A stretch of 53,182 nucleotides of DNA. It comes from an uncultured Opitutales bacterium (GTDB taxonomy: Bacteria; Verrucomicrobiota; Verrucomicrobiia; Opitutales; Seribacteraceae). Shown piece by piece: positions 26,978 through 36,253 of this stretch; positions within the stretch are counted from its first letter, which is position 1, and each line of letters starts with the position of its first letter. Where the stretch lies: the NCBI GenBank assembly GCA_905612515.1, contig CAJQSI010000062.1, forward strand, positions 1-53,182. The letters run 5' to 3'. Position numbers and translations under genes: made by a program. The notes below the pieces were generated by a model. The model was not told the DNA's origin, searched no databases, and saw only the letters and a program-made list of their open reading frames with translations.

Positions 26978-27886
26978 CTAACGAGGCTTGAGAACCGGCG
27001 GATCCTCGAAAACGGTATGGTACATCCAGTTTTTTCTTTTGAGTTGTCGAGTGCCCGGTTCAAACCCCTTCACCTTATTAATGGGAATCCAATTTTGCTT
27101 GTCGTGCGAGGCTTCATGCCGTTCGTCGAATCGGCCACCGTCGAAGCCCTCTCTCAGTTCCTTGGTGGAAAAAGGACCGGAAGGCTTGGCTTCATCCGGT
27201 AATCGAACGTAGTACTTCTGGAAAAACGGCAAATACATAGTGAGCTTCTCAATCGCCAAGTTGTCTCCCTTCCAAAAAAGAAAATATTTTTGGCGTTCAC
27301 CCGTACTTTCATGTAAAAAGCTGGCGGCAACACGTTTGCCTATCATCTGCCACTCACCAGAGACACCTTTCGGCATAGCCTGACTGGTGAAACGGGCTTC
27401 GCCGTCGGATTCGAAAGTAAAAGTGATGGGAAAAGAGCGTTTTCGCGATTTACCTTTGTTGCGGATAAGAACGAACATCGAGCCATTGTCGTCAACCAAG
27501 CCCCATCTATCCTCCAGCACAAAACGAGATCCTTTTTTATAGAGGTAATACTCTTGGACTTCTTTGCCGTCGGGAAAAGCAATTACCCGTTTCCCATCTC
27601 CCATGCTCCAAGTACCTGTCCGAAGTTTTTCTTTGTTGGTTTTTTGATGCCTGAACAGCAACTCGGCGGGCATGTCCCTGCCCACTTGCCTCAAAATGAG
27701 TTGCAAAAAGTAATCTTGTCCTTCGATACGAAGGGACGGGGCTTGAAAAACTTCGCTTTCCCAGTCGGAAATTCCTCCCACGTATTTTCCATCGGGTTTC
27801 TTTCCGCAGGAAGCGAAAACCAATGGAATCAGAACGCAAAGAAAAAAAGCAATTGCTCTGCGCCCGCTATCATAAAAAAAAGTCAT
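26978..27886 (-). CDS. Predicted lipoprotein of unknown function (302 aa)
   Basis: The signal sequence ends in a good lipobox (PLVFASC, Cys27), so the mature protein should be lipidated and periplasmic. The rest is beta-rich, with two similar halves: GTWSMGDGKRVIAFPDGKEVQEYYLYKKG and GEWQMIGKRVAASFLHESTGERQKYFLFWKG each place a Gly-x-Trp-x-Met strand before a Tyr-Leu/Phe strand, suggesting an internal duplication. No catalytic motif is recognised. It lies 23 bases after the pseudokinase gene and is probably co-transcribed, so the two may work together in the envelope (inference). Confidence 0.75.
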   Translation of the reverse strand: MTFFYDSGRRAIAFFLCVLIPLVFASCGKKPDGKYVGGISDWESEVFQAPSLRIEGQDYFLQLILRQVGRDMPAELLFRHQKTNKEKLRTGTWSMGDGKRVIAFPDGKEVQEYYLYKKGSRFVLEDRWGLVDDNGSMFVLIRNKGKSRKRSFPITFTFESDGEARFTSQAMPKGVSGEWQMIGKRVAASFLHESTGERQKYFLFWKGDNLAIEKLTMYLPFFQKYYVRLPDEAKPSGPFSTKELREGFDGGRFDERHEASHDKQNWIPINKVKGFEPGTRQLKRKNWMYHTVFEDPPVLKPR

Positions 27887-27909
27887 TCCTCACCAACACT
27901 GGCCTAGGC

Positions 27910-29607
27910 TTATGCTTGTGTCGAATCAGATTTCTTAGACCTACCCAAAAGGCGTATTCGCTCAAAACGGTAAAGTAAACTGGCCGCGAGAAAGCCAAGT
28001 CCGAAAAACAAGGTCCAGTGCGATTCTCCATTTTTCTCCCGATCGAACCGTAATTCAGTTTTTTTGAAACCGTTGGCAGGATTTCTCAGTCGGCTCTCAA
28101 ACACAAAGCGGATGTCCTCATGCTTATCGATAATGGGGAGATAGGTTTCACCCTTGTCACCTATTCGTTTCACAAACATCAATGCATCCGAGTCTCGATC
28201 GTAGCTGAGGAAATCCGTCCAAACGAAGTAATCCTCAGCACTGTTAGAATCCGTGCCCATGCTCTGCCAACGTTTTTTCCCGTTATCGTTTGGACCTACA
28301 AATTTGTATTTTCGAAAACGTAGCTGGAAATGTCCGTCATCGAAGGTCCATTCCCCGGGAACATCTTGGCCACCTTTCTTGAAGGGATCGTAAATTTTGG
28401 GGGTCACTCCCCATGCTTTTCCACTCCACAAGCCTACGCCCAGTTGAAAACTATCTAGAGCCGTAGCGTGCTTGTATTCCACCCAAGGCTTTGGATAGAG
28501 CCAACCGTAAATGCTGGAAACAAGATAACAGACAAGGAAGATTCCCGCCAAAAGGCCGGTGATACCTCGTTTGGCTTTGAGGCTTCGAGCTTTCTCGGCC
28601 GCTTCCCACTCGATCTCTCGTTGCAGACGGAGTTCCTCGGCATCGATAAGGCTTTGCTCGTCCGGTTCTTCATCCGAGCTCAAACCAAACCGAGTGACGT
28701 CCCCGATTCCAGGCAGGGCCACAATCGCTCGACTGGCATCTGGAAAACGATCCTCCGGTTTCTTCGCAGTGGCTTTTGCCATCCATTCGGCCCACGCAAG
28801 AGGTAGGTTTTCATCCGATTCTGGGGAACGGATCTCTTCGGGCGAACATCCAGTCAACATTCGTCGAGCCATGAGACCAATGGAGAAAAGGTCGCCCTGC
28901 TCTTCCCCCACTCCTCCGGCAAGTTCCTCGGGCGATCGATGAAGAAAAGTTGCCCGAGACGCAATCATGGTCTCGGGTAGTTCCTCAGATGGATTAGCAT
29001 CCTCGGCGGCCTTCCATCGAGCACGGAACCATTCTTCGCCGGTTAGGCGGGAAAGGCTGAACTCAGTCAACCGGGCGTCGATGCTTCCCGCGTCCGTCAT
29101 TCCCAGCAACACATTGCTCGGTTTCAGGTTGCCATGCATGAGACCAACGGCATGGGCACTCCTTAGCGCAAGGAGAATGGATGTCGAAATGGCTAGAACT
29201 TCTTCCTCCAGCAAAGGTTCGGCCCGTGCGTCCATGTACTCCGACAAGGAAGACGCTCGGCGAAACTCGGGAGGCCCATCAGTTTCCTCCGCAGTTTCAG
29301 TCGCTGCGGCAAGTTCGAGTCCAGGTTCCCATGCGTAACGCAGCCAGTGCTTCCATTTGGTAACACCATAACTCTCGAGAGCGGAAATTCCGTCTTGGTC
29401 GAGCTGCTCGACAACTTGACATTCGCGTAGAAAGTGATCCGAAAACCCGGGATCTTCTAACAGTTCGCGAGGCAAGACCTTCACTAAAAAGTGATCCCCC
29501 TTCCCTGTCCCAGCTTCCCCAACCACCTCGTAGGCATCCCCGAACAAATTCTCGCCCAAATGCCGAAGGATGCGAGCAGGTCCGATGCGTGTGCCGGGGG
29601 AGAGCAT
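27910..29607 (-). CDS. Membrane-bound Ser/Thr-kinase-like protein, predicted pseudokinase (565 aa)
   Basis: A eukaryotic-type kinase fold spans about residues 6-310. The ATP-binding Lys43 (FLVKVLP) and a Glu62 fitting helix C are present, but the catalytic loop reads HGNLKPSN (158-165), with Asn160 where catalysis needs Asp, and the DFG motif reads EFS (182-184). The glycine loop is also weak (HLGENLFGDA). It is probably catalytically dead. A membrane segment follows (about 355-377), then about 150 periplasmic residues with Trp/Tyr-rich strands, a second membrane segment (about 530-547) and a basic tail. The topology suggests a sensor or scaffold across the inner membrane. It lies between nadK and a lipoprotein gene. 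Confidence 0.8.
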   Translation of the reverse strand: MLSPGTRIGPARILRHLGENLFGDAYEVVGEAGTGKGDHFLVKVLPRELLEDPGFSDHFLRECQVVEQLDQDGISALESYGVTKWKHWLRYAWEPGLELAAATETAEETDGPPEFRRASSLSEYMDARAEPLLEEEVLAISTSILLALRSAHAVGLMHGNLKPSNVLLGMTDAGSIDARLTEFSLSRLTGEEWFRARWKAAEDANPSEELPETMIASRATFLHRSPEELAGGVGEEQGDLFSIGLMARRMLTGCSPEEIRSPESDENLPLAWAEWMAKATAKKPEDRFPDASRAIVALPGIGDVTRFGLSSDEEPDEQSLIDAEELRLQREIEWEAAEKARSLKAKRGITGLLAGIFLVCYLVSSIYGWLYPKPWVEYKHATALDSFQLGVGLWSGKAWGVTPKIYDPFKKGGQDVPGEWTFDDGHFQLRFRKYKFVGPNDNGKKRWQSMGTDSNSAEDYFVWTDFLSYDRDSDALMFVKRIGDKGETYLPIIDKHEDIRFVFESRLRNPANGFKKTELRFDREKNGESHWTLFFGLGFLAASLLYRFERIRLLGRSKKSDSTQA

Positions 29608-29638
29608 AAAACGTAAGATTATTTCACGACGTTGAGGG

Positions 29639-30457
29639 TCAATCCCACTTCAGTTTATTCCGTAATACCCGGAAATGAGAATGGTTCTCCTCCTCAAGGA
29701 GGGGAAAGGTTTCTTCCGCCACGACCACTTCGAGCGGAAAAGGGTTGGCTCCGGCGTAAGCGTCTTGCCCATCGGCAGCCACTTTCGGCGGATCCTGCTC
29801 GCCAATGGATTCCACAAAAAGCCGAGTCTCTCGAGGGAAGACAACGCTGCGGCTGGTCAAAGTATGAGCGGAAATAGGAGTCATTACAACCACGTGGGCA
29901 GCGGGATGAACGAGGGGGCCTCCAGCAGCCAAATTGTAGGCAGTCGATCCAGTGGGCGTGGAAAAGATGACCCCGTCGCAGGCGTACTCGGCCACGGGCT
30001 CGTCCTCAACCCGGACGGCCAATCGAGCAAGCCGAGAATCGGAACCACTTTTCACGACAATGTCATTCAGGGCCAATCGCGAATCCCCCGAGCCAAATTT
30101 GCACCTCAGCAGAGATCGACGACGAACTTGATAAGCTCCGCGAAAGATTGGAGGTAACTGATGCGCTAAATCTTCCGGAGAAAAAGTTGCGAGAAATCCC
30201 AACTGTCCATGCTTTACTCCGGCAACTGGTACGTTCAAACGCACGGCTTCATCGAGCATTCCAAGAAGCGTTCCATCCCCGCCCACCACGAAACAGGCAT
30301 CCACGCCTTCAAGAAAATCTTCGGATGGGGGAAACTCCGCAGTTGAGCGAACCTCAACACCTTCCGCCTGCGCAATCGCCTCCAAGACGGAGGCAGCTTC
30401 GACCGCACCAACCTTGGTGGAGTTGGTAACGATGGCTATTCGGGACAAGGGTTCCAT
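29639..30457 (-). CDS. nadK: NAD kinase (272 aa)
   Basis: Phosphorylates NAD to NADP in the cytoplasm. The key motif VVGGDGTLLGML (57-68, GGDGT at 59-63) and the second conserved block CDGVIFSTPTGSTAYNLAAGG are both intact, as is LNDIVVKSGS. The length fits the family. It is separated from miaA by 73 bases; a possible promoter with TTGACC at 30529-30524 and CAAGAT 17 bases on is only a weak match. Confidence 0.95.
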   Translation of the reverse strand: MEPLSRIAIVTNSTKVGAVEAASVLEAIAQAEGVEVRSTAEFPPSEDFLEGVDACFVVGGDGTLLGMLDEAVRLNVPVAGVKHGQLGFLATFSPEDLAHQLPPIFRGAYQVRRRSLLRCKFGSGDSRLALNDIVVKSGSDSRLARLAVRVEDEPVAEYACDGVIFSTPTGSTAYNLAAGGPLVHPAAHVVVMTPISAHTLTSRSVVFPRETRLFVESIGEQDPPKVAADGQDAYAGANPFPLEVVVAEETFPLLEEENHSHFRVLRNKLKWD

Positions 30458-30530
30458 CGGCTCGAAAAGGTTAAGAGATAAAGAATGAGGTGAAGTTCAA
30501 TCTTGGATGGTGAAACGGTCGGGGTCAAGT

Positions 30531-31463
30531 TTAGGGCGCCAAAGGAAAGTCGTTTATCGAGAAAGACTCACCTGCACCCGCTACCAACCTTACATCAGGA
30601 TGAAACTGGTTTCGAAACCATTTTCGCTGCTTCGCCGCCAGCTGCAACGTAGAACGAACGATGGTCTCCAATAATTGGTCTTTGGGCAAATTGCCGGCCA
30701 ACATGGCCAAAACCTCTCGGTAACCAACGGCTCTGCAGGCGGTCGGGTTTTCCTCCAACCCATGTTCAAGCAAGTGTTCGGTTTCCTCCACCAATCCCGC
30801 GTTAAGAATCGCGGCAGCGCGCAGGCGAATCCGTTTCTCTAAATCGGAAGACTCCCTCTCCAAAAGACAAGAACGCCTTACATAGCGATCGAAGGGACTA
30901 GGGACTTCCAGGAAACGTTTTTGAAGCACTGTCACTGACTCACCACTTGCGAGACAACGTTCCAGAGCACGAGCAACTCGGCGAGGATTCATCAAGTCGA
31001 GATTACCTAGATCGCCGGGGCTGTGTTCTCGTAATTGGTGAAGCAACCCATTGAGCCCTTCCTCACGTTCCAAAAGTTCGACCTTTTCGCGTATCGCATC
31101 CGGAATCACCAATCCATCCGACACCGGTTCAAAAAAGCCTTTTAGGTAAAACCCGCTCCCTCCCACAACCAGCACGGGACGACCGCGTTCGTGAATCTCC
31201 TTCACTTTCGATTTGGCATAATCCACGTAGCGAGCAACATCAAAGGAATCGGACGGTTCGCACAAATCGATCCCGTGATGCGGCACTCGATCCCGTTCTA
31301 ATTTCGTAGGTTTGGCAGTCCCTAAATTCGTTCCGCGATAGAACAAAAGAGCGTCGCAGGATAAAACTTCCGCACCTTCACGCTCAGCCCAATCCAAAGA
31401 GAAAGCTGTCTTACCAACCGCAGTAACCCCCGCGACAAAATAAATCCGAGGGGCTTCCTCCAT
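30531..31463 (-). CDS. miaA: MiaA, tRNA dimethylallyltransferase (310 aa)
   Basis: Adds a dimethylallyl group to A37 of tRNAs that read codons starting with U. Seen: P-loop VAGVTAVGKTAFSLDWA (10-26), the substrate block SCDALLFYRGTNLGTAKPT, HHGIDLCEPSDSFDVARY, VGGSGFYLKGF, the NPRRVARALE block and the C-terminal AAKQRKWFRNQF. These match MiaA throughout. It lies 38 bases after trpA and is probably in the same transcript. Confidence 0.95.
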   Translation of the reverse strand: MEEAPRIYFVAGVTAVGKTAFSLDWAEREGAEVLSCDALLFYRGTNLGTAKPTKLERDRVPHHGIDLCEPSDSFDVARYVDYAKSKVKEIHERGRPVLVVGGSGFYLKGFFEPVSDGLVIPDAIREKVELLEREEGLNGLLHQLREHSPGDLGNLDLMNPRRVARALERCLASGESVTVLQKRFLEVPSPFDRYVRRSCLLERESSDLEKRIRLRAAAILNAGLVEETEHLLEHGLEENPTACRAVGYREVLAMLAGNLPKDQLLETIVRSTLQLAAKQRKWFRNQFHPDVRLVAGAGESFSINDFPLAP

Positions 31464-31501
31464 AAGATTAACGCCTGAGGCGAAATGAGTTCACCGACAT
31501 C

Positions 31502-32320
31502 TTACGCCGACAAGGGCTGCAACCCCTGAGCCAACTCACGGGCCTTGTCGCCAATCTCGGTGGAAATTCTGTCGATAGATTCAATATTTGGGGGAATGCA
31601 GTTCACTAAAGCACTGCCTACCACTACCCCGTCCGCTACCTCACCGACTTCCCTAACCTGCTTGGAATTGGAAATACCAAAACCGACCACCACCGGCAAA
31701 TCGGCATGGCGACGAATAGTAGCCACCTTCTCGGCAAGATCCCCAGCCAAGTCTTCACGTTCTCCCGTTACCCCTTCTCGTGATACGTAATATAAGAAAC
31801 CGGAAGCGGATGCCGCAATAAGTGGAATGCGCTCCTCGGGAGTAGTGGGAGCCACGATAAAAATGTTTTTCATCCCTCGTCCACGGGAAGCGGCTACAAG
31901 GTCATCCGCCTCCTCGGGCGGCAAATCGAGAGTCAGCAAACCATCGACACCGGCCTCGATACTTTTCTGAACATAAGTTTCCACACCTTGAGAGAACACA
32001 AGGTTGTAATAGGTATAAAACACGATGGGAGCCTCCGAAAACTCTCGAATCGCCCTCACTAGTCTCAAAACGTCTTCCTGCAAACAGCCCGCATCCAAGG
32101 CTCGCTGCGCTGCAAGCTGGTTGGTTTGGCCGTCTGCCAAAGGATCGGAGAAGGGTACCCCCAACTCGAGCAGATCCACGCCGTTTGCGAGAAGAGATTT
32201 ACAAATGCTCAAAGAATTCTCAAAATCGGGATCGCAGGCGCAAACATAGCCAATGAAGACCGACAATCCTTCTTTTTTCTTTTGTGCGAATAGTTTCGCG
32301 ATACGATCAATGTTTTCCAT
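31502..32320 (-). CDS. trpA: Tryptophan synthase alpha chain (272 aa)
   Basis: Cleaves indole-3-glycerol phosphate to indole, which passes to TrpB. The catalytic Glu in LLELGVPFSDPLADG and the catalytic Asp in the same block are both kept. The block ends GQTNQ instead of the common GPxIQ, and the early motif YVCACDPD replaces the usual YxTAGDP. The C-terminal phosphate-binding GFGISNSKQV and VVGSALVN are present. No trpB or other trp gene is adjacent, so the pathway genes are scattered in this genome. It diverges from waaA. Confidence 0.93.
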   Translation of the reverse strand: MENIDRIAKLFAQKKKEGLSVFIGYVCACDPDFENSLSICKSLLANGVDLLELGVPFSDPLADGQTNQLAAQRALDAGCLQEDVLRLVRAIREFSEAPIVFYTYYNLVFSQGVETYVQKSIEAGVDGLLTLDLPPEEADDLVAASRGRGMKNIFIVAPTTPEERIPLIAASASGFLYYVSREGVTGEREDLAGDLAEKVATIRRHADLPVVVGFGISNSKQVREVGEVADGVVVGSALVNCIPPNIESIDRISTEIGDKARELAQGLQPLSA

Positions 32321-32403
32321 ATTATTTAAAAAATGGAAATTTTCCTAGCCAAAGCGAACAAGGCAACGGTAAAGCGACTTTTCACCGATAATACATCTGA
32401 AGA

Positions 32404-33693
32404 GTGATTTGGCTGTATCGTATTTTGTTTCCCCTCGCGGCGCTGATTTCCGCCCCGTATTACCTCCGGCGCATGCTCAAGCGGGGTGGGTACGGCAAGA
32501 ACGTCGGGATGCGTTTAGGCCTTTGGCCCAAACTCCCACCAAAAAAGCCCGGAACAAAACGTATATGGATTCAGGCCGTAAGCGTCGGGGAGGTAGTTTC
32601 CATCTCACCTTTACTTGAAGAATTGGCTACTGAGGAGAACATCGAAGTTGTACTATCCTGCACCACAAGCACGGGGCTTCACGTGGCCCAAAGGCAGCAT
32701 CGAGAAAACATCATCGCTCTCGGTCCATTCCCGATCGACTGGTTGCCATTCTCCTCCAGAGGATGGGAAAGAATTCAACCCGATCTCGTAGCCATGGTGG
32801 ATAGCGAATTATGGCCCGAACATATGGAACAAGCCCGAAAAAGAAACATTCCCATCGTAATTCTTAACGCTCGCCTGTCCGACCGCACGTTTTTACGTTT
32901 AGGAAAATTACGTTTACTGCGTTCTCTTGTTTTGCCCAAACACATTCAAGTATTCGCTGCATCCGAGCGCCAAGCGGAACGTTGGAAGACAGTCGGCATT
33001 GCTACTAAAAAAATAAAGGTCACGGGTAACCTGAAACTGGACGCCGAACCAAAACTTCCGCAAACTAAGGAAGTAACCGAATCGCTAAAGAAAGAGTTCG
33101 GTTTCCCCGAAACAGACCTCGTTCTCGCAGGAATTTCCACTTGGCCGGGTGAAGAACAAGCACTCGTGGAAGCTTTTTTAGCCGCACGAGCTGAAAACCT
33201 ACCTGTTCGACTACTTATAATTCCTCGGCATGCCGAACGAAAACAGGAAATTGCAGATGGCTTCGCACGGCGACAGAACCTTGCCATCCATTTCCGCTCC
33301 AATGGGAATCAAGCACCTTCGAACAACTCCGTTTACATAGGAGACACAACGGGAGAACTTGGCTCTCTCATTCGCGTTGCCGACCTCGCATTCGTTGGCA
33401 AGACCTTGCCTCCCAATGCAGGTGGCCAAAACCCCATTGAACCTGCAGCGAGAGCGATACCGCTCCTATTCGGTCCCAATTATCAAAATTTCCAAGAAGT
33501 GTGCGAAGGCCTTCTTGCATTGGGCGCAGCTATAGAGGTGGGAAATCAGGAACAACTTGAAGAACAGGTGATTCGGCTGCTTGGAGATGCGAAAGCCCGC
33601 CGAAAAACAGGGCAAGCGGCAAGGCAATGGAAGCAAACGCACTCGGGAGCCACCGACAGAACCCTGAAGGGATTGATTGAAACCTTAAAGTAG
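32404..33693 (+). CDS. waaA: WaaA (KdtA), Kdo transferase (429 aa)
   Basis: Inner-membrane-associated GT-B glycosyltransferase that adds Kdo to lipid A precursor, so the organism makes LPS. The N-terminus has a membrane helix (IWLYRILFPLAALISAPYYL) followed by RRGGYGKN-like basic residues. The catalytic Glu is in IWIQAVSVGEVVSISPLL. Later marks are VDSELWPEHM, ILNARLSDRT, GNLKLDAEP, STWPGEEQ and GGQNPIEPAAR. Length is normal. The start is GTG. GATAAT in the 82-base divergent gap could be its -10, without a clear -35. Confidence 0.94.
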   Translation: MIWLYRILFPLAALISAPYYLRRMLKRGGYGKNVGMRLGLWPKLPPKKPGTKRIWIQAVSVGEVVSISPLLEELATEENIEVVLSCTTSTGLHVAQRQHRENIIALGPFPIDWLPFSSRGWERIQPDLVAMVDSELWPEHMEQARKRNIPIVILNARLSDRTFLRLGKLRLLRSLVLPKHIQVFAASERQAERWKTVGIATKKIKVTGNLKLDAEPKLPQTKEVTESLKKEFGFPETDLVLAGISTWPGEEQALVEAFLAARAENLPVRLLIIPRHAERKQEIADGFARRQNLAIHFRSNGNQAPSNNSVYIGDTTGELGSLIRVADLAFVGKTLPPNAGGQNPIEPAARAIPLLFGPNYQNFQEVCEGLLALGAAIEVGNQEQLEEQVIRLLGDAKARRKTGQAARQWKQTHSGATDRTLKGLIETLK

Positions 33694-33777
33694 AATTAAA
33701 TCGGACGAACCCTTTGTCGATTGACGCAATGGCACCAAGGCCTTATTGAGACAGAGTATCAATAAATCTAAAACTAT

Positions 33778-34719
33778 ATGAACATCACCTATAAAAGCAT
33801 TGCCCCTATTTTTTCATCTGCATGCCTAGCTGCAGGCACCTTTCTGTTCGCCGCCTGCGGCGGCAATGGTACCGATGATGATGCCAACGGTGCCTCCTCC
33901 GACAACGGATTGAGCCTCAAGCAACTCGTCATCGCGCTCAAGGCGAATAAAAATCCAGAGAAAATGCTGGCGGAAAAGGAATCCTTGGAGAAATACCTGT
34001 CAGAGAAATTAGCAAGACAAGTAAAGGTAATCATTCCGACAAGCTCGGCGGCTATTGTGGAGAGTTTCAAGAATGGCACGCTCGACATTGGTTACCTGAG
34101 CTCAACTGATGCCGCAAGGAACTTGGACGATGCCGCCGCTTCCATTCTGCTCATCCACTTAAAGAATGGGAATCCCCATTACAATAGCATCTGGCTTAGC
34201 CTTAAGGACAAGGACTACGGCTCGATCGAAGACCTAAAAGATAAACCGGTGGCATTCGCTAGTCATAGCAGCACATCTGGTTTTCTCATCCCCACTTGGG
34301 ATCTCTCCAAGCGCGGACTAGTTGGTTCCCAAAAAGCCCTGACCGACTATTTTTCCCAGACTATCTACGGTACGGGCTATGTCTCCGCCGTAGAAAAAGT
34401 ATTGAGCGGCGAAGTAGAGGCAGCAGCCGTCAGCGACTACGTATACAAGGGAGACAACAAGTACTTGTCGGACAAACAAAAGGCGAAACTGAAGATCGTA
34501 CAAGAGCAGGGGCCCGTGCCCTCGCACACCATTTGCTATCGGCTGAGCCTTTCCGCTGCAGATCGCGACGTCATCCGGCAAACCCTTTTGGGAATGAACG
34601 AAGACAATCCTGAATTGCGCGACAAGGTTTTCAACGGTGAGCTGGTCACCGTGGATCCGGAAGAGCACCTGAAAGTTACCCGAGAAGCACTAGAGGTCCA
34701 GAAAACACTCAAGCCATAA
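33778..34719 (+). CDS. phnD: PhnD-like substrate-binding lipoprotein of a phosphonate-type ABC transporter (313 aa)
   Basis: The signal peptide ends in a lipobox (LFAAC, Cys27), followed by an Asp/Asn-rich linker. The mature part is a periplasmic binding protein of the PhnD family: VIIPTSSAAIVESFKNGTLDIGYLSS, KPVAFASHSSTSGFLIP and GEVEAAAVSDYVYKG are typical blocks. Members bind phosphonates, phosphite or phosphate; the ligand cannot be told here. A TTGACG with TATTGA 17 bases on (33721-33749) is a weak promoter candidate. It heads a three-gene operon with the ATPase and permease. Confidence 0.88.
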   Translation: MNITYKSIAPIFSSACLAAGTFLFAACGGNGTDDDANGASSDNGLSLKQLVIALKANKNPEKMLAEKESLEKYLSEKLARQVKVIIPTSSAAIVESFKNGTLDIGYLSSTDAARNLDDAAASILLIHLKNGNPHYNSIWLSLKDKDYGSIEDLKDKPVAFASHSSTSGFLIPTWDLSKRGLVGSQKALTDYFSQTIYGTGYVSAVEKVLSGEVEAAAVSDYVYKGDNKYLSDKQKAKLKIVQEQGPVPSHTICYRLSLSAADRDVIRQTLLGMNEDNPELRDKVFNGELVTVDPEEHLKVTREALEVQKTLKP

Positions 34720-34745
34720 TTTAGCGGAGAGAATTTCCGCGACCA

Positions 34746-35441
34746 ATGACAAGAGACAATGTTTTGCCTCTGCTAACCGCCCGTGGTCTCGGTTTACGTT
34801 TGGACGGACGCTGGCTTTTTCGAAATCTTGACTTCAGCCTTCTTCCCTACGAATTCCTAGCCCTTACAGGCCCTTCAGGCGTCGGAAAATCAAGCCTGCT
34901 CTCCTGTCTGGCAGGCACAAAGGAACCAACTGAAGGAGAAGTTGTCCGTAACTTTCCAAAAGACAAAGGCATTGGCATTGTCTTTCAAGATCTCTTGTTA
35001 ACCGATGGGGCTTCAGTCCTCACAAATACACTTTGCGGCAGGCTAAACCGATATGGCTTTGCTCGAACCCTTTGGGGGTTCTCCGAACAAGATCGGGCGG
35101 ATGCCTTCAATACATTGCAAGAGCTCGGCATAGCCAACCTCGCTCACAAATGGTCGGCAGAAACCTCCCGAGGCGAACAGCAACGAGTGGCGATTGCCAG
35201 AGCACTCTTGCAGGAACCTGCACTCTTTCTGGCAGACGAACCAGTAGCTAGTCTCGACTGCCCTCGAGCTGATGCCGCCTTGAACATTTTCCAACGAGAG
35301 GCAAGAAAACACGGGCGACCGGTTTTCGCGGCCCTTCACGACCCTCGGCAAGTTGAACAATTCGCAGACCGCGAACTGAAGCTTTCAGCCAACTGTCCCG
35401 AAGACTGGACTCTTCAATCCGTGTCCCGCCATGCCATCTGA
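34746..35441 (+). CDS. phnC: PhnC-like ABC transporter ATPase (231 aa)
   Basis: Cytoplasmic ATPase of the importer. Walker A is GPSGVGKSS (42-50), Walker B is LFLADEPVASLD (160-171), and the Q-loop is VFQDLLL (79-85). The ABC signature is unusual: TSRGEQQR (140-147) instead of LSGGQ/E-QQR, with Arg in place of the first Gly. The downstream block QRVAIARALL is normal, so the protein should still fold and dimerise. It overlaps the permease start by 11 bases, indicating coupled translation. Confidence 0.9.
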   Translation: MTRDNVLPLLTARGLGLRLDGRWLFRNLDFSLLPYEFLALTGPSGVGKSSLLSCLAGTKEPTEGEVVRNFPKDKGIGIVFQDLLLTDGASVLTNTLCGRLNRYGFARTLWGFSEQDRADAFNTLQELGIANLAHKWSAETSRGEQQRVAIARALLQEPALFLADEPVASLDCPRADAALNIFQREARKHGRPVFAALHDPRQVEQFADRELKLSANCPEDWTLQSVSRHAI

Positions 35442-36246
35442 TCCACGCGAAGACCTAGTTCCTTGGTATAATCGCCTGAACGTGGTGAACCTCACCTTTC
35501 TCGTATTTCTTCTTGCCGTAGGCTTTTCCCTTCCTGCCTTGGAAGGGTCCGGACGAGATTTGAACTACTGGGAAAACCTTACTCGTTTCGGAGCAAAGTT
35601 TTTCCCTCCGGATTTATCGATTCTGGAACGCACTCTTGCCAGTCTATGGGAAACTTTCCAAATCGCGGCTTGCTCGACCTTTTTTGCCATCACTCTTTCG
35701 CTCCTTATTTCTCTCGGGGCTGCGCAAAACTTAGCCCCCAAGTGGCTAGTGATTATTACTCGCATGCTCCTTAATATGATTCGCACTATTCCCAGTCTCC
35801 TCTGGGCCTTGCTGGCAGTGGTTATCGTCGGATCCAACTCGTTGGCAGGCGTCATCGCCCTAACGTTCTATAGCATCGGTTACCTCGGCAAGTTCTACAG
35901 CGAGGCATTTGAGGCGGCCGATGTTCGCGTGCGGTCAGCGCTCCGCGACATAGGGGCAAGCCGCATGCAAGCCTTTCAATACGGACTCTGGCCAAACGTG
36001 AAACCCTTAATATGGAGTCACTCTCTGTGGATGCTGGAGTATAACGTGCGCTCGGCAAGTATCATTGGCTACGTGGGAGCCGGTGGAATCGGACTGCACC
36101 TTAAACTTTATGCCGATTCACCCAATAGTTGGGACAAGTTCAGCACAGTGCTGTTGTGTATTCTTTTTGTCGTGACCTTCTTGGATTTCCTCGGTGAACG
36201 TATCCGCAAACGGATCAAGCAGAGACTGACGGGCAAAAACGCCTAA
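35431..36246 (+). CDS. phnE: PhnE-like ABC transporter permease (271 aa)
   Basis: Integral membrane permease with about six segments. It has the binding-protein-dependent transport signature in EAFEAADVRVRSALRDIGAS, which forms the coupling helix for the ATPase, and the PhnE-type end SIIGYVGAGGIGLHL. It completes a minimal PhnD-PhnC-PhnE set. No C-P lyase, phosphonatase or phosphite dehydrogenase gene is in the window, so the imported compound and its use are unknown. Confidence 0.9.
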   Translation: MPSDPREDLVPWYNRLNVVNLTFLVFLLAVGFSLPALEGSGRDLNYWENLTRFGAKFFPPDLSILERTLASLWETFQIAACSTFFAITLSLLISLGAAQNLAPKWLVIITRMLLNMIRTIPSLLWALLAVVIVGSNSLAGVIALTFYSIGYLGKFYSEAFEAADVRVRSALRDIGASRMQAFQYGLWPNVKPLIWSHSLWMLEYNVRSASIIGYVGAGGIGLHLKLYADSPNSWDKFSTVLLCILFVVTFLDFLGERIRKRIKQRLTGKNA

Positions 36247-36253
36247 ATCATTA

